Assembly (NCBI GenBank): GCA_964542915.1 | Contig: CAZIVP010000026.1 | Span: forward strand, 1-39,944 | Origin: CAZIVP01 sp964542915 | GTDB taxonomy: Bacteria; Calditrichota; Calditrichia; Calditrichales; Calditrichaceae | Length of the DNA stretch: 39,944 bases | Direction: 5' to 3' | In this document: positions 17,981 through 27,356 of the stretch, in pieces | Layout: each line of letters opens with the position of its first letter | Numbering within the stretch: the stretch's first letter is position 1 | Notes under the pieces: generated by a model | Seen by the model: the letters and a program-made list of their open reading frames with translations, nothing else | Told to the model about the DNA's origin: nothing | Databases searched by the model: none | Translations under genes and position numbers: made by a program

Positions 17981-20884
17981 ATGATTGATTTAACTTTGAA
18001 TATGCAGCGCTTAATTTATGTATCAACACTTCTGTTGATGGCGGTGTGTCTAACCTACCAACCGCTTGCGGCAAATACAACCGGTAAAGTTGCGGGCAGC
18101 GTTGTGGACGCCGAAACGGGCGAACCCATTGTCGGCGCCAATATTTATTTGGAAAATACGTCTCTGGGTGCCGCAAGCGATTTGGACGGTGCCTATGTAA
18201 TACTGAATGTACCGGCGGGCAGCTACACATTGATCGTATCCGTTGTCGGATATGCCCGGACAAAGGTGACGGACGTGGAGGTTAAAGCGGGCGAAACAAC
18301 CAAAATTACGGTTACCGTCAATCAGGAAATTTTGACGACAGAGACGGTGGTTGTCGAAGCCAGAGCCCTTAAAAACACCGAAGCCGCCCTGCTAAAATCA
18401 CGACAAAAAGCATTGGGCATCAGCAACGCCATAAGTGCAGAGGCGATTTCACGATCAGGAAGCGGAGATGCGGCCGAAGCCATGAAAAAAGTGACGGGCG
18501 CTTCTGTTGTGGACGGAAAGTATGTTTATGTGCGGGGATTAGGGGAACGGTACACAATTACTCAGTTAAATGGCGCCGAACTGCCCAGCGCCGACCCCGA
18601 TAAGAAATCGTTTCAATTGGACTTAATTCCCTCAAATCTTCTTGATAACATAAAAACCACCAAATCGTTCACGCCGGACAAACCGGGTAATTTTACGGGA
18701 GGGGCAATCGATATTGGCACAAAAACCTTTCCTGAAGATTTCACCATGAAAATGAGTTACGGCAAATCGTATAATACGCAAACCTCATTTAACAATGGAT
18801 TTATTGCATATAGTGGCGGCGATACGGATTGGCTGGGTTTCGATGACGGAACCCGCCAACTTCCGGATGTTCTTTCCCAACCCAGGGATATTCCAATAGC
18901 CCAGGCGGCGCGATTTGATCCCGAAAAAGCGGCCGAGCTGGATCAATATTCCAATGCCTTCAATAGCATAATGGATGTCCGCAAAGACCAGGTTCCTGTT
19001 AACAGCTCTCTTTCCCTTTCGATAGGTAATCAGATTGGGCTGGGCAAAGGCGCGTCTTTTGGTTATATGACAAGTTTAACCTATGATAGAAAGTTTTCTT
19101 TTTACGAAAATGGTAAAGTCGGCCGCTACCGCTTAAATCAGACCGCCAAAACTCTGAACCCGCAACTTCTTTTAGATGACAGTAAGGGAAAGAAGGAAGC
19201 TACTCTGGGCGCTTTAACGGATTTATCCTTCAACCTGACGCCCGAACAGCGTATTGGTTTTAATATGTTTTATTCACACAGCGGCATATCCACAGCGCGT
19301 TATATGACAGGCTCCTGGCCGCAGGAAATCAGCGACGAAAACAGGCCCGTAACCAACCGCGTATTACGGTATCTTGAAAGAGATGTGCAATCGTATCAAA
19401 TGCGCGGCGAGCATTTAATTTCCGCTCTGTTTAATTCCAAAATCAATTGGTCCACAACCCTTTCCAAAACCAAACAGGACGAGCCGGACCGAAGGCACCT
19501 TTTTAACATAACGACGTACAGCGATTCGGATACGTTTTTTACCATAAGAGGGTCTAATTTTGACGACCCTGCCAGATACTGGCGTTTTTTGGATGATCAA
19601 AACAATACGTATCAAATTGACTGGGAAACGCCCTTTTCCAACTGGTCCGGTAAAACGAGCAAATTCAAATTTGGCTATAACCGCCAGGAGGCTGACCGCA
19701 GTTTTGAAGAACGTATTTTTGCCTGGCAAGTCGATAATCAGGTGTTTAATGATGTTGGCGGCGATCCATCCGCCTTATTCGACCCACAATACAATGGCAT
19801 AACCAGCGTTGATTCGCTCAATAATGAACCATTTCGTTATAATTTTGGCAATACCGTCTACGATTTTTCTAAACCCAAAAATAATTATAAAGGCGACATG
19901 GTTATCGATGCCTATTATGCTATGGTCGAATTACCGCTGTTCAAGGGATTGAAATTTGTCGGCGGCGCCCGGTTTGAACAAACCGAGATTAAAGTAGAAA
20001 GTGAAGATGAAAAACAGGACAAAGGATTTGTTACCAACGAAGATTGGCTTCCATCCCTTAATCTTATATACAGCCTGTCAGGTAATATGAATTTACGGCT
20101 GGCGGGTTCAAAAACGCTGGCTCGTCCCAATTTTAGAGAATTGGCACCGTACTCCACCCAGGAATTTGTCAATGATTTTGTCCTCCGGGGTAATCCGGCA
20201 TTAAAAAGAACGAGCATCAGTAATTTTGACCTGAGGTGGGAATGGTTCACAAATCCCGGTGACATTTTGGCTGTTAGCGGGTTTTATAAAGAACTCAGGG
20301 ATCCCATCGAATTAGCGTTCGCTTCCGGCACAACGCAATCGAACCCTATTGTTGAATATAAAAATGTGCCCCAAGCCCGCTTATTAGGCGCAGAATTTGA
20401 ATTACGTTTAGGACTGGCGGCGCTTACACCTTATTTACGTAATTTTATGGTTGGTACGAATTTATCGCTGGTCGACTCCAGAGTGGATATTTCCGATTCC
20501 GAGTTAGCCATAAGGCGGGGCATCGATCCTGATGCGGATGATACCCGCACCCTGGCCGGGCAATCCGATTTGATTTGGAATGCGGATTTAGTTTACCAGA
20601 ATCCAACGTCCGGTACGACGGCCAGTTTATATTTCAACTATTTTAGTGAAAGACTGTCCGTTGTATCCGCAAACATAACACCGGATGTCTTAGAACAACC
20701 GGCTCCGCAATTGGATTTAATATTATCTCAGCGCATTTTTGATGGCGTCGAGGCCAAGTTTTCGATCAAAAACTTATTGAACTCCGAATATAAAGAGTTA
20801 TACGATTTCTCAGGCCAGGAATATATCTATCAATCCTATACCAAAGGAATTACGTATTCCATGAAGTTAAGTTATCAAATTTAA
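17981..20884 (+). CDS. TonB-dependent receptor with carboxypeptidase-regulatory-like N-terminal domain
   Basis: A 967-residue outer-membrane receptor. It has a signal peptide with core LIYVSTLLLMAVCL (to about residue 31), then a carboxypeptidase-regulatory-like domain (about 36-115: GKVAGSVVDAETGEPIVGAN). The plug follows (about 140-245) with VRGLGERYTITQLNGAELPS and FTPDKPGNFTGGAIDIGTK, and then a 22-strand-type barrel to the C-terminus (TYSMKLSYQI). It imports a large or scarce substrate using TonB energy. Plugs of this GLGERY/LNGAE type are common in Bacteroidota receptors paired with a secreted surface protein, not with SusD. AAGGAG six bases before the ATG at 17981 fixes the start. The next gene, 111 bases on, encodes such a secreted partner. 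Substrate unknown. Confidence 0.92.
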   Translation: MIDLTLNMQRLIYVSTLLLMAVCLTYQPLAANTTGKVAGSVVDAETGEPIVGANIYLENTSLGAASDLDGAYVILNVPAGSYTLIVSVVGYARTKVTDVEVKAGETTKITVTVNQEILTTETVVVEARALKNTEAALLKSRQKALGISNAISAEAISRSGSGDAAEAMKKVTGASVVDGKYVYVRGLGERYTITQLNGAELPSADPDKKSFQLDLIPSNLLDNIKTTKSFTPDKPGNFTGGAIDIGTKTFPEDFTMKMSYGKSYNTQTSFNNGFIAYSGGDTDWLGFDDGTRQLPDVLSQPRDIPIAQAARFDPEKAAELDQYSNAFNSIMDVRKDQVPVNSSLSLSIGNQIGLGKGASFGYMTSLTYDRKFSFYENGKVGRYRLNQTAKTLNPQLLLDDSKGKKEATLGALTDLSFNLTPEQRIGFNMFYSHSGISTARYMTGSWPQEISDENRPVTNRVLRYLERDVQSYQMRGEHLISALFNSKINWSTTLSKTKQDEPDRRHLFNITTYSDSDTFFTIRGSNFDDPARYWRFLDDQNNTYQIDWETPFSNWSGKTSKFKFGYNRQEADRSFEERIFAWQVDNQVFNDVGGDPSALFDPQYNGITSVDSLNNEPFRYNFGNTVYDFSKPKNNYKGDMVIDAYYAMVELPLFKGLKFVGGARFEQTEIKVESEDEKQDKGFVTNEDWLPSLNLIYSLSGNMNLRLAGSKTLARPNFRELAPYSTQEFVNDFVLRGNPALKRTSISNFDLRWEWFTNPGDILAVSGFYKELRDPIELAFASGTTQSNPIVEYKNVPQARLLGAEFELRLGLAALTPYLRNFMVGTNLSLVDSRVDISDSELAIRRGIDPDADDTRTLAGQSDLIWNADLVYQNPTSGTTASLYFNYFSERLSVVSANITPDVLEQPAPQLDLILSQRIFDGVEAKFSIKNLLNSEYKELYDFSGQEYIYQSYTKGITYSMKLSYQI

Positions 20885-20995
20885 ACTATTTACTAAAACG
20901 GAAAGGAGACTGATTTTTACCAAACGTTTTGCAATGATTTGTATAATGTGTGTCCGTTTAAATAATTTTTCAATTTTCTTCTTTTAGGAGGTTTT

Positions 20996-22639
20996 ATGAA
21001 GCTTTTTGTTGCTATGTTTTTTGCTATCATTTTTCCATTTATGCTCATGGCCGATGATATTACAGTTACCGATGACATTACGAGTAACACGACCTGGACA
21101 TCCGATAATGTATATTTCTTAGATGGTCTTATTTTTGTTGATAGTTTGAACACCTTAACCATTGAAGCCGGCACGGTAATCAAAGGATTACAGCAGTCTA
21201 ATATTACCACCGGCGACGGCGCCAGCGCTTTAATCGTGCGGCGCGGCGCTATGATTGATGCCGAAGGTACGGCGGAAAATCCGATTATTTTTACAAGCCA
21301 GTTTGATGATGTTGAAAACGCTAATGATCTTACGGAGACCGACCGCGGCTTATGGGGTGGGGTTATCCTGCTAGGTAAAGCAACCACCAACCAGCCAACA
21401 AACGACAACCAGATCGAAGGTATTCCGCCCGAACTGAACGCCCGTTACGGCGGTAATGATGATGCGGATAACTCGGGTACGCTGCGTTATGTTTCAATCC
21501 GTCACGGCGGTTTTTCCATCAGTGGCCAGCCCGGTGATGAAATCAACGGTTTGACGATGGGCGCGGTCGGATCGGGAACGACTATCGATCATATCGAAGT
21601 GTTTGCCAATTTTGACGACGGTTATGAGTGGTTCGGCGGTACGGTTAATACCAAAAATTTAGTTGCTGCTTTCTGCGGCGATGATGCCTTTGATTACGAC
21701 CAGGGTTTTCGCGGAAAAGGTCAGTTCTGGTTTGCCATTCAGGGCGCGGATGAAGCCGGTCGCGGCGGCGAGCATGACGGCGGCGACGATGATGAGACCG
21801 GAACGCCGTATTCCATGCCGTTGATTTCCAATGTAACCTACATCGGTGCGGGTAAGGATGCCACCCCGGCGGGCGACGGTAATGACCGGGCTTTGTATTT
21901 CCGGGATAACGCCGGCGGCAAGTACTGGAATAGTATATTTACCGATTTTACCGGCATCGGCTTAAAAGTCGAAGACCTGGAATCCGGCGAAGACAGCCGC
22001 TCCCGTTTGGAAAAAGGCGATCTGTTGATCGAAAACAACCTCTGGTGGAATTTTGGCGCAGGTAATACGGTTGATGATCTGGCATCGGATCAGTTTGTTG
22101 CGGATCATTTGTCGAATAATGCTAATCAGATTGTTGATCCGCAGTTGAATCATATTTCGCGTGCAAACGATCAATCTCTTGATCCCAGACCCAACGCGTC
22201 GGGACCTGCGGCAAGCGGCGCAACCATACCGGAAGATGATTTTTACACAGATGTGGATTATTATGGCGCCTTCCAACCGGATGCTTCCCTGTGGACACAA
22301 GACTGGACCGCTCTGAGTTCGGCCAATTTTACTGATATTAAAGTTGAAGATAAATTGAGTGACGCATTACCGAAAGTATTCCATCTGGATCAAAACTATC
22401 CCAATCCGTTTAATCCGGAGACCAACATTACTTTCCGTCTGCCGAAAGCAGCGGATGTGAATTTAACAATTTATAATATGTTGGGTCAAAAAGTCGAGAC
22501 GATTGTGAGTGACCGTTTGCAGGCTGGCAGCTATACGTATAGTTGGAATGCAGAAAACTTGCCCAGCGGTGTATATGTATATCGTATACAAGCCGGCAAT
22601 AATACAACGGTTAGTAAAAAGATGCTCCTCCTTAAATAG
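20996..22639 (+). CDS. T9SS-sorted secreted protein, probable beta-helix surface partner of the TonB receptor
   Basis: A 547-residue exported protein. It has a signal peptide (MKLFVAMFFAIIFPFMLMA), then a repetitive region rich in G, D and N (about 20-440) that looks like a parallel beta-helix: TIEAGTVIKGL, ALIVRRGAMIDAEGTAENPI, GLWGGVILLGKA, LRYVSIRHGG, IDHIEVFANFDDGYEWFGG. A type A T9SS sorting domain follows (about 462-547: LDQNYPNPFNPETNITFRLP ... KKMLLLK). The acidic GGEHDGGDDDETG run near residue 262 may bind calcium. Proteins of this kind are widespread in Bacteroidota and relatives, usually annotated as hypothetical, next to receptors like the one upstream. AGGAGG lies just upstream of the ATG. 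It is probably surface-anchored and feeds its receptor; ligand unknown. Confidence 0.88.
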   Translation: MKLFVAMFFAIIFPFMLMADDITVTDDITSNTTWTSDNVYFLDGLIFVDSLNTLTIEAGTVIKGLQQSNITTGDGASALIVRRGAMIDAEGTAENPIIFTSQFDDVENANDLTETDRGLWGGVILLGKATTNQPTNDNQIEGIPPELNARYGGNDDADNSGTLRYVSIRHGGFSISGQPGDEINGLTMGAVGSGTTIDHIEVFANFDDGYEWFGGTVNTKNLVAAFCGDDAFDYDQGFRGKGQFWFAIQGADEAGRGGEHDGGDDDETGTPYSMPLISNVTYIGAGKDATPAGDGNDRALYFRDNAGGKYWNSIFTDFTGIGLKVEDLESGEDSRSRLEKGDLLIENNLWWNFGAGNTVDDLASDQFVADHLSNNANQIVDPQLNHISRANDQSLDPRPNASGPAASGATIPEDDFYTDVDYYGAFQPDASLWTQDWTALSSANFTDIKVEDKLSDALPKVFHLDQNYPNPFNPETNITFRLPKAADVNLTIYNMLGQKVETIVSDRLQAGSYTYSWNAENLPSGVYVYRIQAGNNTTVSKKMLLLK

Positions 22640-22665
22640 CCGCATGGCTGTTTAAGGTCCTGGTG

Positions 22666-22697
22666 AAGCCCCGCTCTCCGGCGGGGCTTTATTTTAT
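22666..22697 (+). terminator. Rho-independent terminator after the T9SS protein gene
   Basis: Arms AAGCCCCGC (22666-22674) and GCGGGGCTT (22681-22689) pair perfectly around a six-base loop and lead into TATTTTATT. It lies 27 bases after the stop codon and ends the receptor / surface-protein transcript. Confidence 0.9.
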
Positions 22698-22792
22698 TCA
22701 AACCTTCGGTTTATTTGTTTAATAGGTAAAAATCGAATTAACACAGGCAGTTATGTATTATTTGTAACCGACAGGTATGAAAACACCAACAA

Positions 22793-22820
22793 TAAAAAAG
22801 GCGGGCCCCCGAGCCCGCCT
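22793..22820 (-). terminator. Rho-independent terminator of the peptidoglycan-salvage operon
   Basis: On the minus strand, AGGCGGGC and GCCCGCCT pair around a six-base loop (22799-22820) and are followed by TTTTTATT. It lies 18 bases after the permease stop, closing the five-gene operon, back to back with the terminator of the convergent + strand gene. Confidence 0.88.
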
Positions 22821-22837
22821 TAAATTATCCCTGATAT

Positions 22838-24715
22838 TTATGCTTCATCCTTTTTCTTTCCGAAGTCTTTCTCCAGTGGGATAAACAGTAACACAATAAA
22901 ACTGGGGATTGTGGCCAAAACCACCCAGATAAAGAAGTGCTGGTATCCGATCAGTTCCTGGATCCAGCCGCTGATCATTCCCGGAAGCATCATGCCCAGT
23001 GCCATAAAACCGGTTGTAATAGCGAAATGGGCGGTTTTATGTTCTCCCTGAGAGGCGTAGATCATGTAAAGCATGTATGCCGTGAAGCCAAATCCGTATC
23101 CAAATTGCTCGATGGCAATGGCCAGATTGATAATAACAAAATTATCCGGCAGAGCATAAGAGAGATAGATGTAAACGGCGTCCGGTAAATTCATCGCAAT
23201 GGCCATAGGCCACAACCAGAATTTCAATCCGTGGCGCGAAGCGACAAATCCGCCGAGGATGCCCCCAACCGTGAGCATCGCCAGACCCACTGTGCCGTAA
23301 AGCAGCCCGAATTCGCCGGTGGTTAAAGCCATGCCGCCGGCTTCCTGTGTATCGATCAGAAAGGCCGGCGCAAGTTTGACGATCTGTGACTCCGCAAGAC
23401 GGTAAAGTAGTAAGAAGGCCACTATTGCGCCAATGCGTCTCTTCTTGAAGAAGAGAACGAAGGTCTGTATGAATTCACGTAAAAATTCTTTGGATTGATC
23501 CTGCAGCGTTGGTTTATCCGTTGCCGGGTATGGCAGAATAAATTTATGATAGATAAAAAAGACGACGAAGAGACCGGCCAGAAAGAAGAAGGTAATAGAC
23601 CATGCCAGCGGAATATTACCCGAAGAAGCTTTGAATTCCGCCTGTGTGGCGTGTCTCAAATTATAATCCAGTTGAATGAGCGCGGCCGACGGTACATTCC
23701 AGTTGTCTGCCGTGAACACCATACGACCGCCGAAGCCCGGTTCATCCACGAGCGAAATACTTTTATCGCCGGACTCCCTCCCGAAGTGGATAACCACCTT
23801 TTCACCTTCGTCCGGTTTCTTCGACAAGTGGAAGTACAGGACGCCAATGTTTCCTGTTTTATCTTTGCTCGTGACCATTTGTTCTTCGCCGAAATATTCG
23901 CGGATAAAACTCTCCAGCGGAGCTTGAATATTGTATCGCCACCAGCCCGGTTCGGCTTTTTGCTGTTCTTTCTGATCGCGACTACGTTTGGCTTCCGGTG
24001 CATGGCCATGTTCCAGATTCCAGTTGCGAACCATTTTCTTGATGGAATCCACTTCAGCTTTTGATCTTGGTGTGGCCGGTATGTTCAGTTCGCCGGGGAT
24101 CGTAACAATGTGCAAATCGCCCGATACGGCCGAAACTTCGATGGAATCCGGAGGGGCGATTGTTTGTACCTTGACCTGTTCCTGACTCTTCACCCTCACA
24201 AAGACATCATCGAGACCGGTTTGACTCTCAAGAAATCCGGCCAGTATGATTAGCAATCCCTGTCCGGTAATCATGGCAAACCGATAGAAGGTGCTGCGGA
24301 CGCCGACAAAAAAGGCTTGCTGGTGTTCCGTCATACCCAGCATGTAGAATCCGTCGGCTGCGATGTCATGGGTGGCCGAACTAAAGGCCAGTAACCAGAA
24401 AAAGCCCAGCGTCAATTTAAAGAAAGCGGGCAGGGGTATCGTTAGCGCGACGCCGCCCAATCCGACGCCCACAATCAATTGCATGATGATGATCCAAAAC
24501 CGTTTGGTTTTGAATATATCTACAACAGGGCTCCACAGCGGTTTGATCACCCACGGCAGATATAACCAACTGGTGTACAGAGCAATATCGGTGTTGGAAA
24601 CGCCCATACGTTTGTATAGAACAACCGATACGGTCATTACAATGATATAGGGGATGCCTTCGGCATAGTAGAGGGTAGGAACCCAGAACCAGGGCGATCG
24701 CTTTTCCCGCTTCAT
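22838..24715 (-). CDS. AmpG-like MFS permease with a large extracytoplasmic insertion
   Basis: A 625-residue major facilitator permease. The N-terminus (WFWVPTLYYAEGIPYIIVM ... DIALYTSWLYLPWVIKPLWSP) and LAFSSATHDIAADGFYM match AmpG-like transporters, which import anhydro-muropeptides or amino sugars from the periplasm. Five helices (to about residue 163) are followed by about 220 hydrophilic residues before helix 6 (about 384-407), then six more helices. By topology this insertion is in the periplasmic loop between helices 5 and 6. It ends in a beta-rich stretch (GRMVFTADNWNVPSAALIQL) that recalls Calx-beta-like modules. Usual AmpG proteins have 400-500 residues. It is last in the salvage operon, 26 bases after the SpoIID gene. 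Confidence 0.85.
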   Translation of the reverse strand: MKREKRSPWFWVPTLYYAEGIPYIIVMTVSVVLYKRMGVSNTDIALYTSWLYLPWVIKPLWSPVVDIFKTKRFWIIIMQLIVGVGLGGVALTIPLPAFFKLTLGFFWLLAFSSATHDIAADGFYMLGMTEHQQAFFVGVRSTFYRFAMITGQGLLIILAGFLESQTGLDDVFVRVKSQEQVKVQTIAPPDSIEVSAVSGDLHIVTIPGELNIPATPRSKAEVDSIKKMVRNWNLEHGHAPEAKRSRDQKEQQKAEPGWWRYNIQAPLESFIREYFGEEQMVTSKDKTGNIGVLYFHLSKKPDEGEKVVIHFGRESGDKSISLVDEPGFGGRMVFTADNWNVPSAALIQLDYNLRHATQAEFKASSGNIPLAWSITFFFLAGLFVVFFIYHKFILPYPATDKPTLQDQSKEFLREFIQTFVLFFKKRRIGAIVAFLLLYRLAESQIVKLAPAFLIDTQEAGGMALTTGEFGLLYGTVGLAMLTVGGILGGFVASRHGLKFWLWPMAIAMNLPDAVYIYLSYALPDNFVIINLAIAIEQFGYGFGFTAYMLYMIYASQGEHKTAHFAITTGFMALGMMLPGMISGWIQELIGYQHFFIWVVLATIPSFIVLLFIPLEKDFGKKKDEA

Positions 24716-24741
24716 ATTAGCTCCATCATTAGGTAGTTGCT

Positions 24742-26109
24742 TCAGATTCTGTTCGACGTACTGGAATATATCTTTTTGAGTCGGCTACCTGGATAGTAGT
24801 GTTCGAGAATGGCGTCGGTTGCATACCCGGACAGCGCCATTCCGAGGGCGCCAATCTGGCACAGACCCACGCCGTGTCCCCAGCCGCCGCCCGTGTAAAC
24901 GAACCGTTCGGGTGCACCTTCGCCTTCCATTTGCGGTTCGATCAGAACGGCGGAGCTGTATAAAAATTTTGGATGCAAGCCAAGGCGGACGTTGTATTCG
25001 CTTTCCAGATCAAATGTTTTTGTTTTGCCGTCGCTGTTTTCATATTGAATTTGCAGACGGTTAATGCGACCGGAGCCGCCGCGACTCAAAGGTTTGAGGC
25101 TACGGATCGTTTTAGCGCCGAGAAAAAAATGGCGGTTAAGATTGTTGGTCAACTCTTTCTGGTCAACCGAAATTCGCCAGCGAAAATATTTTCCGGCTTC
25201 ATCAACGCTGCCCAGATATTTTTTGAGGTCTTCTTCCGGTACGATAGCAGGGCTGCAAAAGGTCTGCGGGTTTTGTCGCAGCCACTGTTTTATGTTGGTT
25301 TCATCGGAAAGCGGTTTTTGCCATTCGGGCGGATCGTTTTCAGCGTCGGCTTTTATTTGCAGATAAGGATGCGGCCCGCCGGGCCAAATATGTTCGAACG
25401 ATTCCATCACGCCGCCGCAGCTCTTTGAATAGCGTGCATCGCAAATTTGATCGTCATACATCAATACCTGTCCGTGCGTATTACGGGCGGCTTCCACGGA
25501 AGGTGCACTCAAAAAAGTGCTACCCTGATAACGCTGGCAACAATCGTCGTTACAGACATCGATGCCGATGCTACGGTGTTTTTGTTCCACATTCGCTAAC
25601 ATCCAGGAGCGGGCGGTAATCGTCTGCGCTTCCAAAAGAGCGGGCGGACAGGCTCGCCCCATTTCGGAAGTAGCCACGCACATGAGGTACTGTTCCAGCG
25701 GGAGCTCATTAATGACCAGGAGCTCATCGCCGTGCTTTTGGATAATGATGGTGCCCGGAAGATAGACATTGATGTATTTTTTCCAGTGAAAACTACGGCC
25801 GCTGATGACGTTTTTTATCTTTACGCCGTTTTTCGGACCGATGTTGTCTTGATCGACCACGGGATAGAGCTTCACCTTTTTTTCAGCGTACCATTCGTCA
25901 TTATGACTCTGAATATGGATTTGATCGGCCTGGCGTTTGAAAAAGAAGGTGTTTGAACCATCAGTGGTAAACGTTCGGCCCATAAATTCGATTTGATATG
26001 ACGCCTCCTGCGGCGTATCCAGTTCGATCGAAGTATAATTATCTTCAGGCAGTACAATGCCTATCCGCAGGGTCGGCTCTTCGGTCGGTATCGCTCCGGG
26101 CGTTAACAT
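24742..26109 (-). CDS. SpoIID/LytB-domain protein without signal peptide
   Basis: A 455-residue protein with the SpoIID/LytB fold. The conserved block LPLEQYLMCVATSEMG carries the likely catalytic Glu149, followed by LLEAQTITARSWML, the cysteine-bearing CNDDCCQRYQG and RYSKSCGGV, and the C-terminal GGGWGHGVGLCQIGA ... YYPGSRLKKIY. SpoIID of Bacillus is a membrane-anchored lytic transglycosylase acting on peptide-free glycan. Here the ATG at 26109 is directly preceded by an in-frame TAA two codons upstream, and the N-terminus (MLTPGAIPTEEPTLRIGIVL) is not a signal peptide, so the protein seems cytoplasmic. AAGGA lies upstream of the ATG. It is flanked in the operon by an amino-sugar-type kinase gene and an AmpG-like permease gene, pointing to peptidoglycan fragments as substrate. 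Confidence 0.9.
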   Translation of the reverse strand: MLTPGAIPTEEPTLRIGIVLPEDNYTSIELDTPQEASYQIEFMGRTFTTDGSNTFFFKRQADQIHIQSHNDEWYAEKKVKLYPVVDQDNIGPKNGVKIKNVISGRSFHWKKYINVYLPGTIIIQKHGDELLVINELPLEQYLMCVATSEMGRACPPALLEAQTITARSWMLANVEQKHRSIGIDVCNDDCCQRYQGSTFLSAPSVEAARNTHGQVLMYDDQICDARYSKSCGGVMESFEHIWPGGPHPYLQIKADAENDPPEWQKPLSDETNIKQWLRQNPQTFCSPAIVPEEDLKKYLGSVDEAGKYFRWRISVDQKELTNNLNRHFFLGAKTIRSLKPLSRGGSGRINRLQIQYENSDGKTKTFDLESEYNVRLGLHPKFLYSSAVLIEPQMEGEGAPERFVYTGGGWGHGVGLCQIGALGMALSGYATDAILEHYYPGSRLKKIYSSTSNRI

Positions 26110-26143
26110 AGGTTATCTTTCCTTTTCTAAATAGCAGCCTTTT

Positions 26144-27343
26144 TCAGTCATTTTGTAAATAGGCATCGATACCAGCGCCCAGCGCAGGCGCTTCGCGCAG
26201 GTTGGAAGCCACAATGAGTCCGGATAGATCGTTGTAGTGATTTTTGGATTCGTTATCGAGCACACCGGATGTTTTGATCATCTGTTCCAGACTCCGTAAT
26301 AGCGGCTTTGCCAAAACGCTTTGTCCGCTATCCGACGCAAATATCTCGCCCAGACGTTGTCCCAGAATAATCCGTTCGAACCGTTGCCCGTGGTAATTAT
26401 GTTGCATGGAAGGCTGCGGTTTATTGGGATTGACAAAATCAAAAAATCCCTGCCAGCCGGCAAAGAGGGTTGTTATTCGTTCGTATAACAAACGGGCGAG
26501 ACTCTCCACGACGCGCTCGAATGTCTTGCGGGCTGCTGAGTCGCCATTGGCCGCCATAGAAGCAATTTGCAGAGGATAGATTTTTTGGTCATTTAATTCA
26601 GAGAGTGGCCGTTCTGCGGTTTCCGCATATAGTTTCTGAATACCGCCGGCGGCAGCGTAATTTTCCATGGAGCGACCGTGTTCGTCTTTCAGCTCCCAGC
26701 TCTTGGCAATCCAATCTTTAATTTGATCGAAGGGCAACAATGTTCCGTTTAATTTCATGGCATCGGCAATGCCCGTTCCGCCGCCCAGGTAATAAGCGTT
26801 GTCTACGTCTCGAAACCTGCCGCTGTCGGCGTAATTTTCTCCGATGCCACAATAGTCGGCGTCGCTGCCAATGTGGCGTATCGGAGCAGAGATAGGGATA
26901 TCCAGTTCTTTTAAACGCGCTTCGAGACGATCACAATAATCAAGAATGCGCGGCCCGTTGGCAACCACGGCAATACCGCGTTTATCGTCGGTTTTGAGTC
27001 CGGGCATACCCAAACCGATCAGGGTGTTTTGCGATTGTGTGGTACGGGCGATTACGGCGATCACCTGGGCGCAGGCTTCGATATAAACCGTTGCCTGTTG
27101 TTTTTCGTGGTCCGTTAATTGAATTGCAGATTGCTCCCGTTCCTGTAATTGCTGTTTTACGGGGACAGGGTTAAAATCCGGTTGATGCCCTTTGATGGTG
27201 TGATAGTAAACTTCCGCATGCACGCTGCCGAGGGCAAACGTGTCGTATTCGCTCTTTTGATCAATCTGCCAGCCGCTCACTTTTGAAGCGCCGCCGTCCA
27301 AACCGATAATGACGGTCGCATCTTTGTTGTTCTGTTCTGTCAT
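26144..27343 (-). CDS. ASKHA-fold sugar kinase (probable amino-sugar kinase)
   Basis: A 399-residue cytosolic kinase of the acetate-sugar kinase/Hsc70/actin fold. It has the phosphate-1 motif IIGLDGGASKV at 12-22, a second lobe entry LIGLGMPGLKTDDKRG, and an adenosine/phosphate-2 loop AYYLGGGTGIADAM followed by a product-like NG. The zinc-binding CxCGxxGC signature of typical ROK kinases is absent, so it may be a divergent ROK or BadF/N-acetylglucosamine-kinase-type enzyme. In context (NamZ, SpoIID, AmpG-like permease) the likely substrates are MurNAc or GlcNAc, as for MurK in Tannerella forsythia; this is inference. The gene lies 13 bases after the glycosyltransferase gene and 34 before the SpoIID gene. 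Confidence 0.8.
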   Translation of the reverse strand: MTEQNNKDATVIIGLDGGASKVSGWQIDQKSEYDTFALGSVHAEVYYHTIKGHQPDFNPVPVKQQLQEREQSAIQLTDHEKQQATVYIEACAQVIAVIARTTQSQNTLIGLGMPGLKTDDKRGIAVVANGPRILDYCDRLEARLKELDIPISAPIRHIGSDADYCGIGENYADSGRFRDVDNAYYLGGGTGIADAMKLNGTLLPFDQIKDWIAKSWELKDEHGRSMENYAAAGGIQKLYAETAERPLSELNDQKIYPLQIASMAANGDSAARKTFERVVESLARLLYERITTLFAGWQGFFDFVNPNKPQPSMQHNYHGQRFERIILGQRLGEIFASDSGQSVLAKPLLRSLEQMIKTSGVLDNESKNHYNDLSGLIVASNLREAPALGAGIDAYLQND

Positions 27344-27356
27344 GGGTTATTCCGTT

